Source: Porpolomopsis calyptriformis (Eukaryota; Basidiomycota; Agaricomycetes; Agaricales; Hygrophoraceae). Taken from it: a stretch of DNA of 64,000 nt. The notes under the pieces are model-generated. The model saw only the letters and a list, made by a program, of their open reading frames with translations, did no database searches and was not told the origin of the DNA. Positions within the stretch are counted from its first letter, which is position 1. Every line of letters starts with the position of its first letter. Both the position numbers and the translations under genes were made by a program. Location of the stretch: the NCBI GenBank assembly GCA_951640195.1, contig OX621168.1:1364001-1428000 (forward strand), given 5' to 3'. Shown here piece by piece: positions 35,609-46,977 of this stretch.

Positions 35609-35977
35609 TGTCACGGACATCTTTTTCCTTTTCCTCTTAGTCATACTTGATTAGTCTCTGTTCCGTCTATCCTTCCGTTTTACCATTCTATACATAGAGA
35701 CTGATCACATGTACCTTCCTTCCGACTCTTCACGAGTCACATTCCGTTTCCGATATTCTTTTCGTGACTCTTCACCAGTCACATTCCGGATTCCGCTTTG
35801 TAATCGTACATACGACTGACTCATGGCGACTCAGGTAGTTAGTATATAAAGCCTGATTTCTAGTCAGTAGGTTAAGTTCGATTCCTAGTTAGCTCCCCCA
35901 CTCTTTAGTCGAATTCCATTTCCTCATCAGCCCCTCCAACGCGAGAAGTAAAACCCTTCGACTACCGAATCATAACA
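35609..35977 (+). repeat. 5' LTR of the younger chromovirus
   Basis: Begins TGTCACGGACATC and ends ACCGAATCATAACA. It carries a TATATAAA box and a directly repeated motif (gactcttcac, then agtcacattcc), present twice about 50 bp apart. Confidence 0.94.
35843..35850 (+). promoter_or_regulatory. TATA box in the younger LTR
   Basis: TATATAAA, 234 bp into the LTR. The same box is at 42155 in the 3' LTR. It is the likely core promoter for the genomic transcript. Confidence 0.55.
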
Positions 35978-36152
35978 AGAATCGAACTTCCTTCTTGCGC
36001 ATCAAACCACTTCCACTCTGGATCCTGCTGAAGACTTAACAAGGTCAATCTTCTCATCTGCAGATTCAGATACTCCCTTTCAACCAATAGTATTCCAAAC
36101 CCCCGCACAATCCATCATCCCCCTTTCCCCCTCATCATCATCACTGACATCA

Positions 36153-37577
36153 ATGTCTCAACAAGAGTACGAAGCCGATCAATCCGTTCCCGCACCAGGA
36201 CCCAGTAACATCCCCCCTACCATTCAAGAAGAAGAAGAAGACGTCGTCCCATTTAACATGGAACAAGAGCTCAGAGATTTGAGAGCACAAATCGACCAGT
36301 TCCGCGGTTGGTACTACAACGAAGTCGACGTCAATGACGAGCTCCGAAAGGAGCTGAAAGCTCTCAAAGAAAGTCGACACGAAGAATCTGAACCAACCAC
36401 CCCTCCCCCACGACGACGATCTGTACTTCGGGGACCTGGACTTTCCCCCTCGAATCCTTTCGTTTATCCCACAAGAAGAACCCAATCCGTCCAACCTCCA
36501 TCCCAACCAACCTTTCCCACTCAACTACCCACCCAGACGACTGCTCCCCCCACACTTCCAGCCCCCACCAAAATCAAAATCGCCGATCCGACCGAGTATG
36601 ATGGAACCTCCGAGAAGCTTGAAGACTTCATTCATCAATGTCGACTCAACTTTGTGGTCAAAGACTACAACGATAAACAGAAGATCATCTATATGCTCTC
36701 CTACCTCGGTGACGGCAATCCACGGGCCTGGGGACGACTGTTCACAGAAGGAGCTGACAGGACGAGGAATTTCGTATGGGACTATGCAACATTTTTGGAC
36801 GATTTCAGGGAAGCTTTCGGAAGGATCAACCCAGCGGCGAAGGCGCGGATCGAGCTAGAGAAAGTGAAGATGACAGGAACGATAGAAGACTACAACCTTC
36901 GGTTCATGCAACACGCAGCAAGAACTGAGTACAACGAGACCGCTCTACTTCGGTTTTACAAAGCCGGACTTCCCCAGCCGATCCGAACGCGGATCTACTC
37001 GATGGATAATATGCCGTCGACTTTGCTGGACTGGACGACGAAAGCGGCCCAGTTCGAGGAACAGTACCAGGAACAACGAGCCGAACAAGCATTGTGGTCA
37101 AGTCGAGACCAAAAAGGAAAGAAGTCCGAAGCCAAATCGAGTCCACGAGGAAACCCTTCCCGCTCCATCACCACCACCACCACTTCATCCCCGATCAAAC
37201 AAGAATCGAGAGAAGCCTCTCTCAAGACAGCGAAACGAGACAACTCCTCCATCACTTGCTACAATTGTGGCAAAAAGGGACACTACGCCAACGAATGTCG
37301 AAGCCCACGTGCTGAAGACGTTCCGGCACGTCAAGAATCCTCAAACTCTACTCGAGGAAAAGGAGGAAATCGCGGTCGAGGCAAAGGACGGAATGTCCGA
37401 ACGATCAATCGGGTCGATACAGAAGAATCAGAAGCGCGGATAGAAGAAGTACCAGAGGACGACGAAAAGGAAAAAAGGATGGCAAAGGACGACTTAAAGG
37501 ATATGGGAATCGCAAATTGGAACAAGGAGAGACGGGCTGCGCTAGCTCGAGCGTTAAAAGAGCAAAAGGATTTTTAG
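36153..37577 (+). CDS. gag: Gag of the younger chromovirus
   Basis: A 474-residue capsid/nucleocapsid protein. Residues about 35-75 are acidic and helical. The capsid-like core (residues about 150-310) includes ADPTEYDGTSEKLEDFIHQC and RNFVWDYATFLDDFREAFGR. A CCHC zinc knuckle (CYNCGKKGHYANEC, about residues 365-380) binds RNA. The tail is charged and glycine/arginine-rich. The stop at 37575 lies inside the start of pol, which is in the -1 frame, so pol is probably made by -1 frameshifting or reinitiation. Confidence 0.92.
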   Translation: MSQQEYEADQSVPAPGPSNIPPTIQEEEEDVVPFNMEQELRDLRAQIDQFRGWYYNEVDVNDELRKELKALKESRHEESEPTTPPPRRRSVLRGPGLSPSNPFVYPTRRTQSVQPPSQPTFPTQLPTQTTAPPTLPAPTKIKIADPTEYDGTSEKLEDFIHQCRLNFVVKDYNDKQKIIYMLSYLGDGNPRAWGRLFTEGADRTRNFVWDYATFLDDFREAFGRINPAAKARIELEKVKMTGTIEDYNLRFMQHAARTEYNETALLRFYKAGLPQPIRTRIYSMDNMPSTLLDWTTKAAQFEEQYQEQRAEQALWSSRDQKGKKSEAKSSPRGNPSRSITTTTTSSPIKQESREASLKTAKRDNSSITCYNCGKKGHYANECRSPRAEDVPARQESSNSTRGKGGNRGRGKGRNVRTINRVDTEESEARIEEVPEDDEKEKRMAKDDLKDMGIANWNKERRAALARALKEQKDF

Positions 37578-40500
37578 TCCGGCCAAGTGCTAAAAGCCCG
37601 AGCACTTTGGCTGTGTCCCATGTATGTGTACCACCATCTATGAGAAGTTTTCGTTTTCTTGGCACACTTGAACAGGGCAAAGGCGCTCTCGAATTCTATC
37701 TTTGGATCACGAGTGCCGACAATCTTCGACGAGTGGCTATCATAGCACTCATTGACTCTGGCGCCTCAGGGAATTTTATTGACGAAGCATTCGTTCGTCA
37801 AATGGAGATATCGACCTATCTGTTGGATGAGGTTATACCGGTACGAAACGCTGATGGTTCCGAGAACCGAGGAGGTCCCATCACGCACGATACAGACCTG
37901 TTTATTGAGGCACCAGATCTATCCTTTCGAGAACGAATCCGGTTGGAGGTCACCAACTTAGGAAAAAAGCAACAGGTCATCCTCGGCTTCCCATGGCTCT
38001 TGCGACACAACCCCACCATCAATTGGACAAAAGGCACCTTAACCTTTGCGTCTGGTGACACGCTGTTCAGTAGTATGCGAGTCGGAGTGTTGCCCCCACA
38101 GGAAGAACTCTACGTCTTCGATTCGAGTCTGAAACATGACTCCTTTATCCGTTTGGTCGGAGTTGACCACTCCCGACCAGTTTCCATCGAGGAGGATATC
38201 AAATCCTTTATTCCCAGTCGTTATCACAATTTCTGGCGTGTTTTTCATACCGCAGAATTCGACAAGCTTCCTCCTCGACGTTCTTTTGATCATGCGATCA
38301 ACCTCTATCCGAACACCAAATTTCAAGTCGGAAAACTCTATCCCCTTTCCCCCTATGAACAGGTGGAACTTAATAAGTTTGTTGACGAAAATCTCAGAAC
38401 AGGTCGGATACGTCCATCGAAATCACCGCAAGCTGCTCCCTTCTTCTTTGCGAAAAAGGCTGAAGAGATCAATGCTAAAGGTCTCAGTGCTGGTCTACGT
38501 CCCATCCAGGACTATCGCTACATCAACTCAAAAACCATTCCTGATCGTTACCCCCTTCCCCTTCTATCGGAAATCCTCCAAGTACCGAAGCTTGCTACTG
38601 CTTCACTCTTTACAGTCATCGATATTCGATGGGGATTTAACAACGTACGACTCAAGGAAGGTGACGAATGGAAAGCAGCTTTCATCACCAACCGAGGACT
38701 CTTCGAACCGACCGTTATGTTCTTTGGACTACGGAACTCCCCAGCATCTTTCCAACGAATGATAGACGTTCTCTTTAAAACCGTTCTGGACTCTGGCTGT
38801 GTCCACATTTATATTGACGACATTCTCATCATGGGCGACACCCCCGAGGAAATCCGCCACTGGACTGACGAAACCCTCAAGCTTATGGAGAAGAATCAAC
38901 TATCCGCCAAACCCGTCAAATGCCAAATGGAGAAGACCTCTGTTACATACCTTGGTACAATCATCAGTAAAGGTCAACTCGCTATCAATCCAAAAAAGGT
39001 AGACGCCATCATCAATTGGCCGACACCCCAAAAGCTGCGAGACCTCCAGTCCTTCCTTGGCACCACCAACTTCTGGCGTCGTTACATCAAAAGTTTCTCC
39101 TCAGTCGTTCGTCCCCTCTGTGGCCTTTTGCGGAAAGACCAACCTTGGGATTGGTCTCCCTTGTGTCAAAAAGCCTTTGAGCAACTCAAACATCTCGTCA
39201 CTACAGCCCCTGTCCTTCTTACCCCGCGGCCAGACCTTCCTTACCTCTTGGAGACTGATGCCTCAGATTTCGGTATTGGCGCAGTCTTATCTCAGAAACA
39301 CGACAACGGTTGGCACCCCGTTGGCTTTTTCTCAAAGTCTCTACTCCCTGCCGAGTACAACTATCCTACCCATGATCTGGAGATGCTTGCAATCGTCACT
39401 TCCCTCAAATATTGGCGTTATCTTTTAGAGGGCGCAAGGGATACTGTGTTGATAAAGACGGACAATTTAGCGCTCAAGTATTTTATGCAGAACAGATCCC
39501 TCTCCAGACGACAAGCACGTTGGATGGAATTCTTAGGCAGATTCGACTTCAAAATCGAGTATTCCCCTGGAGTCAAAAACAAAGCCGATGGACTCTCCCG
39601 CCGACCCGACCACCGTCATACAGAAAAAGAAGAATTAGAAGGCCAAGCCCTCCTCCCTCCCGAACGTTTCATCAATGCTATCATTTCCATGTCCGAACCT
39701 TCCTTTATGTCAAGACTTCGCTTCCCCGACTTCAACGAAATCCCAGAGGACATTCGCATCAAGTTATCCGATCCCTCTTCCGGCTACTCCTTCACTGACG
39801 GAATTGTGAGAGATGCAGGAGATCGTATTGTCGTGCCAGCAGACGTATTGCTACGCACAGAGATAATTCGATTGACCCACTCCCTGCCCCATGGAGGCCA
39901 TCCCGGAATCGAGAAGACACGTGAGCTTGTGTTGCGGAACTACACCTGGAGTAGTGCTGCCCCTGACATCCGTGTATTCGTATCATCCTGTCCGACCTGC
40001 CAACAAGTCAAGCTCTATCCTTCAAAGCCTGCAGGTCTCCTGGAACCCATTCCCCCTTCGTCTCGACCTTGGAAAGAAATCACCGCCGATCTAATCGTGG
40101 AACTCCCCCAATCATCTGGCTACGATGCTGTCTTAGTCGTTGTCGACCGCTTCACCAAGCGCGCTCACTTTATTCCGACGACATCAAATATTTCTGCAGA
40201 AGGAGTCGCAAAACTCTTCAGGGACAATGTATGGAAACACCACGGCTGGCCAAAGAAGATCATAACCGATCGAGGAACTCAGTTCGCTTCCAAATTTGCG
40301 AAAGCTCTCAACACTCATTTGGGAATCATCTCCGGTCTATCTACCGCTTATCACCCCCAAACTGATGGTCAAACGGAACGTACCAATCAAGAACTCGAAT
40401 AATACCTTCGTTTGTATACAAACTTTATGCAAGACGATTGGTCCAACTGGCTATCCCCAGCTGAATTCGCTTACAATAACCGACAGCACTCCTCGACGAA

Positions 40501-41137
40501 ACACACTCCCTTTTACCTTGATACTGGCCAACATCCCTTCGTCCCACCTGTCCCTACGGCCCCTACTTCCAACCCCGCAGCAGATACCTTCCACGATCAT
40601 CTCACAGAAGCCCGTGAAGAAGCCACAAAAGCTCTAGAAACAGCGGCCGAAACCATGAAACGCTTCGCAGATCGCAAACGGAAAGATACCCAACTCCAAA
40701 TAGGTCAATTTGTTTATCTTGATACTCGTAACTTAAAAACAGGTCGTCCAACCCTCAAACTTGATGTCCGACGCACCGGACCGTTCAAAATTCTAGAAAA
40801 GATCGGAAAAGTCTCTTATCGCCTGGCCCTCCCCTTATCATGGAAAATACACGACGTCTTTCACGTTTCACTCCTGAGACCCGCTAACATTAACTCCGAT
40901 CTCCACCTAGAGGAAGTAGATGATAATCTCCGTCCACCTCCGGATGTCATTCAAGAGAAAGAAGAATATGAGGTCGAACAAATTCTCCAACATCACGGGT
41001 CCACCCGACGCCGTACGTATTTGGTCAAATGGGTCGGCTATCCCATTGAAGAAGCAACCTGGGAACCGAAGAAGAACCTCCTCCATGCGAAAGAACGAAT
41101 TCTAGAATACGAACAATCAATTCAAACGGCGACCTGA
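37517..41137 (+). pseudogene. pol: Pol of the younger chromovirus, one nonsense codon
   Basis: The frame covers about 1,200 codons. In order: aspartic protease (ALIDSGASGNFID), reverse transcriptase (YPLPLLSEI, then the catalytic YIDDILI), RNase H (LETDASDFGIGAVLSQ), integrase zinc-binding HHCC (ending CPTCQQV), and integrase core (ADLIVELPQSSGYDAVLVVV, TDRGTQF, YHPQTDGQTER). After the TAA at 40400-40402 come the rest of the integrase and a chromodomain (YEVEQILQHHGS then RTYLVKWVGYPIEEATWEP). The stop follows NQELE, where relatives have Gln, so one C-to-T change (CAA to TAA) explains it. The rest is open. Confidence 0.93.
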
Positions 41138-41261
41138 TCACTCTTTCACGGTATCAACTCCCCTCGTTTATATTTTCACTTTTGTCACCTTTTCCAAACT
41201 CCGACTCTTCCTTATAATCTCTTTCGTCTCCGTCTTTCACTCTCAAGAAATCGATCTCGCT

Positions 41262-41840
41262 ATGCCCGCCGAACGCTCACATCAAACTGCCCGCAAGTCT
41301 ACTGGTGGTCGTCCACCCCGCACTCCTCGCATGTCCACTGGAGGGCAACCCCCTCGTCGCGCCCCCCCTCCGCTCGCTTCCACCTCCTCCGCTTACGGTG
41401 AAGCCGAGCTCGCCGGACAACTCTGGCAGCACAACCGTCGCGCACGAAATCGAGACCTTCCCATATGGCCAGAGGAAATCGTCGCTCCACCTATCCCGCC
41501 CGAGCAGATCATCGAGTCGCTGCAGAAAGATATCGATTATTACAAGAACGAGATCGCAAGACTAAACGAAGAATTGTACAACCAAGGAATGAGTTTGGAC
41601 GGAAAGAGAAGAGCGAGTGAGTACTGGCGGGAGCAGGCCAAACACTGGGAGGCGAAGTACGAGGAAGTCACAAAGGTACTTCCCCATCTTGATTCTCCAG
41701 TTCCCCCTGTTTTCCCGGGTCCACTCATCGTCCCCCCCGGTTCGTCGTCGAACCCCATCACCATCCCCGACGACGGCGATATTTCCCCGGTCGACATTAT
41801 TTCCCTGTCGACCATCGCCTCCAACAAGGACTCAATCTAG
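41262..41840 (+). CDS. Third ORF of the younger chromovirus, unknown function
   Basis: 192 codons between pol and the 3' LTR, starting MPAERSHQTARKSTGGRP. The first 60 residues are basic and proline-rich. Residues about 85-140 form a likely coiled coil (SLQKDIDYYKNEIARLNEEL, then RASEYWREQAKHWEAKYEEV). The C-terminus is proline- and serine-rich. No signal peptide or membrane segment is seen, so it is not an envelope. Its place after pol and its intact frame suggest a functional accessory protein. I do not recognise the family. Confidence 0.65.
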   Translation: MPAERSHQTARKSTGGRPPRTPRMSTGGQPPRRAPPPLASTSSAYGEAELAGQLWQHNRRARNRDLPIWPEEIVAPPIPPEQIIESLQKDIDYYKNEIARLNEELYNQGMSLDGKRRASEYWREQAKHWEAKYEEVTKVLPHLDSPVPPVFPGPLIVPPGSSSNPITIPDDGDISPVDIISLSTIASNKDSI

Positions 41841-41920
41841 TCCTTCCCCTCCTCCACACCCTTCAACACTCTCGAAGCCGCCTCGAATTTCGGGACGAAA
41901 TTCCTTTTAGTGTGGGTGTA

Positions 41921-42289
41921 TGTCACGGACATCTTTTTCCTTTTCCTCTTAGTCATACTTGATTAGTCTCTGTTCCGTCTATCCTTCCGTTTTACCATTC
42001 TATACATAGAGACTGATCACATGTACCTTCCTTCCGACTCTTCACGAGTCACATTCCGTTTCCGATATTCTTTTCGTGACTCTTCACCAGTCACATTCCG
42101 GATTCCGCTTTGTAATCGTACATACGACTGACTCATGGCGACTCAGGTAGTTAGTATATAAAGCCTGATTTCTAGTCAGTAGGTTAAGTTCGATTCCTAG
42201 TTAGCTCCCCCACTCTTTAGTCGAATTCCATTTCCTCATCAGCCCCTCCAACGCGAGAAGTAAAACCCTTCGACTACCGAATCATAACA
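41921..42289 (+). repeat. 3' LTR of the younger chromovirus
   Basis: Matches the 5' LTR over its full 369 bp by eye. The preceding 'cttttagtgtgggtgta' is in the position of a polypurine tract. Confidence 0.94.
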
Positions 42290-42444
42290 GCTCTACTTAT
42301 ATCTACCTGGGCCTGGGCTGTGATTGTGATAACCACGGCGACGATCCATGAAACGGCTGACTAATGTGCAGCACTGTATGGCTTTGCGCAGCTACTGCGG
42401 AGCACGTCTTTATCGACCAATGGCGTTATCACCTCTAATCTATG

Positions 42445-42520
42445 AGAAGATAAGATAAGAGATTAGATAAGATGAGATAAGATAAGATCAAATCAAAGAT
42501 AAGATTAGATAAGATGAAAA
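42445..42520. promoter_or_regulatory. GATAAG cluster in the older LTR, left copy
   Basis: Seven GATAAG hexamers plus related gattag and gatgag units in about 75 bp, all on the same strand. They fit binding sites of fungal GATA factors. The same tract is at 49,330-49,405 in the other LTR. Confidence 0.5.
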
Positions 42521-42806
42521 AGGAAAGTTGTTGGGGTGACAAAATGAAGTGACCGTAACATCACCCTCTCTTCAAATTTGCGTCTGCGCGACATTAGAAT
42601 AGGCATTGGAGATGTCTTGAACAATCTCACAATAACCACCGAGGCGCATAACAGGGAGAGGTTGGGAGATGGTATTGATACCGTTGACGAATTTCCAGAG
42701 CGGACAAGGGAGAGACTAGTTGGTACATCCAGAGCATTTGACCTTAGCCGTTCAGCCGTAGAACAGTAGTTACAGCATTGACAGGACTGGACTTGTAGAT
42801 CCATGC

Positions 42807-45800
42807 TCAATGAGCGGATGAAGGTAGGCGGGGGAGGAAGATGGAACCATCGAAATCGCGTTCGAGTAGTTGGTCGACTTCTGTTGGGTGGAGCGGGATG
42901 AGAACGTCGATGTTGTCATTGACCTTAGGTGGCTTGTAGTTCTCGCCGGTGGAGTCCGTGATCGGATCGTAAAGACGTTCATCAATCCCGAAGAAGTCGT
43001 CCATACAGATGACGCGTAGTCGGAGTTGAGGAGCTGGTTGATCGGAGTGGAGAGTATGGAACTCATCAACTAATTCCCGAGCATTCCTGATGTTTGATTC
43101 GGGTTCCCAGGTGTTTTCCTCACTGGTGTAGCCTTCCCAGTGTACCAGGTATTGAAGTTTTCCTCGTCGCAGATGAGAATCCAGAATTTCATTGACGACG
43201 TATTCGGAGTCATCTTCTAGTTGGATTGGGGGAGGAGGGGCAGGTTTTTTCTGATTGGGAAACGAAGGGGAGCGATAGGGGGAGAGGTAAGATTCGTTGA
43301 AGACTGGGTGGAGTCCTAACCATTCGTGGGGGAGATCGAGTCTGTAGGCGGAGCAACCAACCTTTTCAATGACCTTGAAGGGACCAAAGCGTTTGCTTCG
43401 AGCTTCTTCATTGGTCATTTGGTCTTGATGTTGGTGGCAGCCAACCACACTTTATCTCCTGGTGAGTATTCTTGTATGGTTCGGACATGTTTATCGTGGG
43501 CAGTCTTTATGGTCTCATTCGCTCTCTTGAGGGCGGACTCGGCTTCTTGGTGGACGTTTTTCATTCAGTTGGCGAATTGAGTCGCAGATTCATTTCGGAC
43601 TTCTCTTTGGGTGTCGTTTCCTTTCCAGGGATTCTGGCCATAATTAACGTAGAAGGGAGTCTGTTTCGTGGCTGTGTGAACTGAGTTGTTGTACGAAAAC
43701 TCAGCTAATGCAAGCCATTCCTTCCAATTATCCTGACGATGATTGACGAAGACGCGAAGATACTGTTCGAGCGTCTGGTTCATTCGTTCAGATTGGCTAT
43801 CAGTCTGGGGGTGATAAGCTGTGGAAACATTCTGGGAAGTGCCCAGAAGGCGGAAGAGATCGGTCATATATTTGGAAACGAATCGCAGATCGCGATCATG
43901 GATGATGCGTCGGGGGACACCATGGTCTCGAATGACACGGTCCCGGATAATCTTGGCGAACCCTTCGGAGTTTAGTTCGATGTGGGTAGCTTCGAACTTA
44001 ACAGCCTTTGAGAAGTGATTGACGATCGTAAGGATCGCGTTGTAGCCCTGACATTCGGGTATGGGGCCTACGAGATCGACTGTGATCGTATCCCAGGGTC
44101 GAGGAGGAGGATCGAAGGGGTGCAACGGGGTCTTCGCGGGCAATCGAGATGCCTTGGTGCGTTGACATGTTTCACAACCACGGACATAGGTTTCAACATC
44201 TCTCCTGATGGTGGGCCACCAGTAGTCGCGACATACGGCTTCGGAGGTCTTGAAGGAGCCATAGTGTCCAGAGAGAGGATTGTCGTGGCATTGAGCGATG
44301 ATTTCGCCACGGAGTGGGGTGTCCTTTGAGACGTAAGTTCGGCCCAAGAAGGTTTTGACACCATTGTCCCAGGTTTTCCAATCAGTTTTACGTTTTTCTT
44401 GAAGGAGTGTAACTTGTTTTTCAGAGTTTCGGTATGAGTTCCGAATGCGAGAGTGGAAATTAGTGGGTTCAATCTCATGTTGAACCTGACGGAGATCTAC
44501 AATAGGGTGATCCGAGGCGGGGAAGAGATTAGGTGGGAGTAAAATAACATCGTCATTGTCATCCACCCCCCTCTCAAAACCCGGTCGTCTCGACAGGATA
44601 TTGGCCTTGGAATTGGCCCTGCCGGCGACATGGTGGAGAGTGAAGTGATAGTCCTGAAGCTCCGTGAGCCACCTAGCTTGGCGCCTGTTCAGCTTCTGAG
44701 GCAACTTGAAATACTGGAGGTTGGCGTGATCCGTCCAAACCTCAAAGATTTGCTTGGCTGACAGTAGCCATTTGCGGAACTCCTGGAATGCAGTCATGAT
44801 TGCGAGCAACTCGCGGTCGTAAATTTGGTAATTTCATTCTGTGGGGGTGAAAGCCTTGGAGACGTAGGCGATGGGCTTCCAAACATTGTCTTGTTTTTGT
44901 GATAATATAGCACCCAAGGCATAGTCTGAAGCATCAGTTTCCACACGGAGTAAGTCGTCATCGTTAGTGATAGAAAGAATAGGAGAAGTGGTAATGATTG
45001 TTTTCAGGGCGTCGAAGGCATCCTGGCATTCAGTGGTCCAGTCGAAAGGAGTGTTTCCAGTTAACGTATTGAGAGGTCAAGCAATTCCGGCGAAGTGATG
45101 GATGAATCGACGATAGAAATTGCAGAATCCAAGGAAAGCTTGGACGTCTCGCTTGCATTCGGGGGTTGGCCAGTCAGTGATCCCTTGGACCTTGACAGGG
45201 TCCATCTTGACGTGGCCTTCTGACACGATGACACTGAGGTATTCCACTTGGCGTTGATCGAAGTCACACTTCTCTGGCTTGAGGTAGAGTTTATGTTCGC
45301 GAAGTGTGGTCATAACTTCGTAAACATGTTGGTGGTGCGTTTCGAGATCCTTGTCGAAGATGAGGATGTCGTCTATATAGACCAAGACGTGTCCTTCAAT
45401 GATTTGGATGTGGAAGATGTCGTTCATCATGTTTTGGAATGTCGCGGGCGAGTTAGTGAGACCGAAGAACATGACAAGGGGTTTGAATAGGCCGCGGTTG
45501 GTTCGGAATGCAGCCTTGTGTTCATCTCCTTCCTTGATCCTCACATTGTTGTATCCCCATCGAACATCTAGCTTAGTGAAATAGCGAGCGTTCTGTAGGG
45601 TATCAATCAGTTTGTTGATCAAAGGGAGGGGATATCTGTTCTTGACAGTCATATCATTGAGCTTTCTGTAGTCCTGGATAGGGCGTAGTCAACCATCCTT
45701 CTTCTTAATGAAGAAGAACGGGGAGGCAATGGGGGAAATTGATTTTCGAATTCGTCCAGTGTGAAGGTTCTCTTCCAAGAACTCATCCAATTGAGCATGT

Positions 45801-46975
45801 TCGTCCATGGAGAGTGGGTAAACCTTGCAGTCAAGCTTCTCTTCGGTTCCGGGGAGAAGTTCAATTGCGTGGTCCCAGGGACGACTTGGGGGGAGTTCAT
45901 CAAAGTCTTCCTTGGTGAAGATGTCTTGGAATTCGTGGAGGTATTCGGGGACAATTTCCTTCCAGGTGCGGTCCTTCTTCTGGGCTTCCCAAGCCTTGAT
46001 TGCGAGATCCTGTGACTTTGTTCCTATTAAACGAATCTGGATGGCGGGGTTAAAATCAACCATGAGTAGTTGATCGCCATCCTCAAGAGTGAGTTCGTTG
46101 GTGTTGACGGAGTCAGGGAGGGGAGAAGGATGACAGTCCGGGGGGCATCAATCGAGAACAAGGGAGTTGGCCTTCCAATCAATGGAGGGGTTGTGAATCT
46201 TCAACCAGTCATGACCGAGGAAAATTTGGGATTTGCTGAGGTTCGTGATACCAAAGTTAATCCGTTCAATGTGGGTGCCAACCTTGAGCTCAAGCGTGAC
46301 CATTTCGGAGATGGGTCCCTCCGAGTTGGGTTGTCCATTGGCATTGTGTACCGGAATGGGTCGAGCGAGTTTGGTAGTGTGAAGGTCATTCTCGCGAACG
46401 TATTTGATGTCAATACATGAACCTTCGCAGCCGCTGTCGACAAGAGCAGTTGCGATATGTTCGGCACGATTGTCCAAGGTAGTGATGATAGTCTTGAGGG
46501 TTAATTGATTCCTGGAGCCTGAGCCTCGAATGAATACGTGGGGTTCTTTGAGTTCGTTGAGGGCTTGAATGGCATTCTCCGTTGAGAGGGCATTGATCTG
46601 ATCGATCGTGGTCTGAGTCATTTCTAGCGATCAGGCGGGGTGAGACCATTTTGAAAGAATTGGGATTGCAAAATTAGCCTGTTCTTTGATAGCGTTAACA
46701 ATTTCTAAGGGGGAAGAAAGAGAGTCAATGTCGATTGAGTCGACAGAAGATTCGGGAATGGGGGAGTCGGGGAATTCAGGGCACTCGGTGCTTTCATCTG
46801 GCATAGACAGTGGGGGATGAATTTCATTGACGGGCTTGTTGGTATCTAATATTGTACATGCCGTCGTACTAGTACAAAGAATGGAAAGGGGGGAAGAGGT
46901 AACAAATGGGGTGTCCGATACTGTCTGTTCACAATGCCAGAGTAGGCATGATTCCATCGAATAGAGTGAGCGCAT
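42807..46975 (-). pseudogene. pol: Pol of the older chromovirus, multiple TGA codons
   Basis: One frame runs from 46975 to about 43,420. It holds protease (ATALVDSGCEGSCID), reverse transcriptase (YPLPLINKLIDTLQNARYF, VYIDDILIF), RNase H (ETDASDYALGAILSQ) and integrase (CETCQRTKA, VDLVGPIPECQGYNAILTIV, YHPQTDSQSERMNQ). It is interrupted by TGA at about 46629, 46149, 45690, 45078, 44836, 43566 and 43407. Each stands where Arg (CGA) is plausible. A one-base deletion near 43,395 then changes the frame, and a chromodomain follows (SEYVVNEILDSHLRRG, HWEGYTSEENTWEPES). No TAA or TAG interrupts the frame. Confidence 0.9.
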
Positions 46976-46977
46976 CT

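Larger units (their letters stand above)
35609..42289 (+). mobile_element. Younger Ty3-type chromovirus, nearly intact
   Basis: 6,681 bp with two 369-bp LTRs (35609-35977 and 41921-42289) that look identical by eye. The internal region has gag, pol and a third ORF, all on +. Pol ends in a chromodomain. The only obvious coding defect is one TAA in the integrase. The TSD is GCTCT. Identical LTRs and open frames imply recent insertion, later than the decay of the element it sits in. A primer-binding site complementary to an ordinary tRNA end (starting TGG) is not evident after the 5' LTR. Confidence 0.94.
35489..42560 (-). repeat. Left (3') LTR of the older chromovirus, split by insertion
   Basis: The LTR sequence occupies 35489-35608 and 42290-42560. 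The five bases GCTCT occur on both sides of the guest. It differs from the right LTR by eight transitions, seven of them CpG versus TpG. The right part contains a cluster of GATAAG motifs. Confidence 0.9.

Noticed and set aside
35700..35800. CRISPR-like spaced repeat (gactcttcac..agtcacattcc twice)
   Set aside because: Only two imperfect units, inside a eukaryotic LTR; it is an LTR-internal duplication.
36150..36524. 124-codon minus-strand frame over gag
   Set aside because: Antisense shadow of the gag gene; low-complexity composition mirrors gag codons.
42445..42520. GATAAG tract as a simple microsatellite
   Set aside because: Units are not regularly phased (gataag, gattag, gatgag and gatcaa mixed) and the tract has equal length in both LTRs, so regulatory sites are at least as likely.
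43566..46630. TGA read as an amino acid (recoding) in the older pol
   Set aside because: All other genes here use TGA as stop (HIBADH's neighbours b561, STE3, cyclin L). CpG decay of the LTRs explains the stops more simply.
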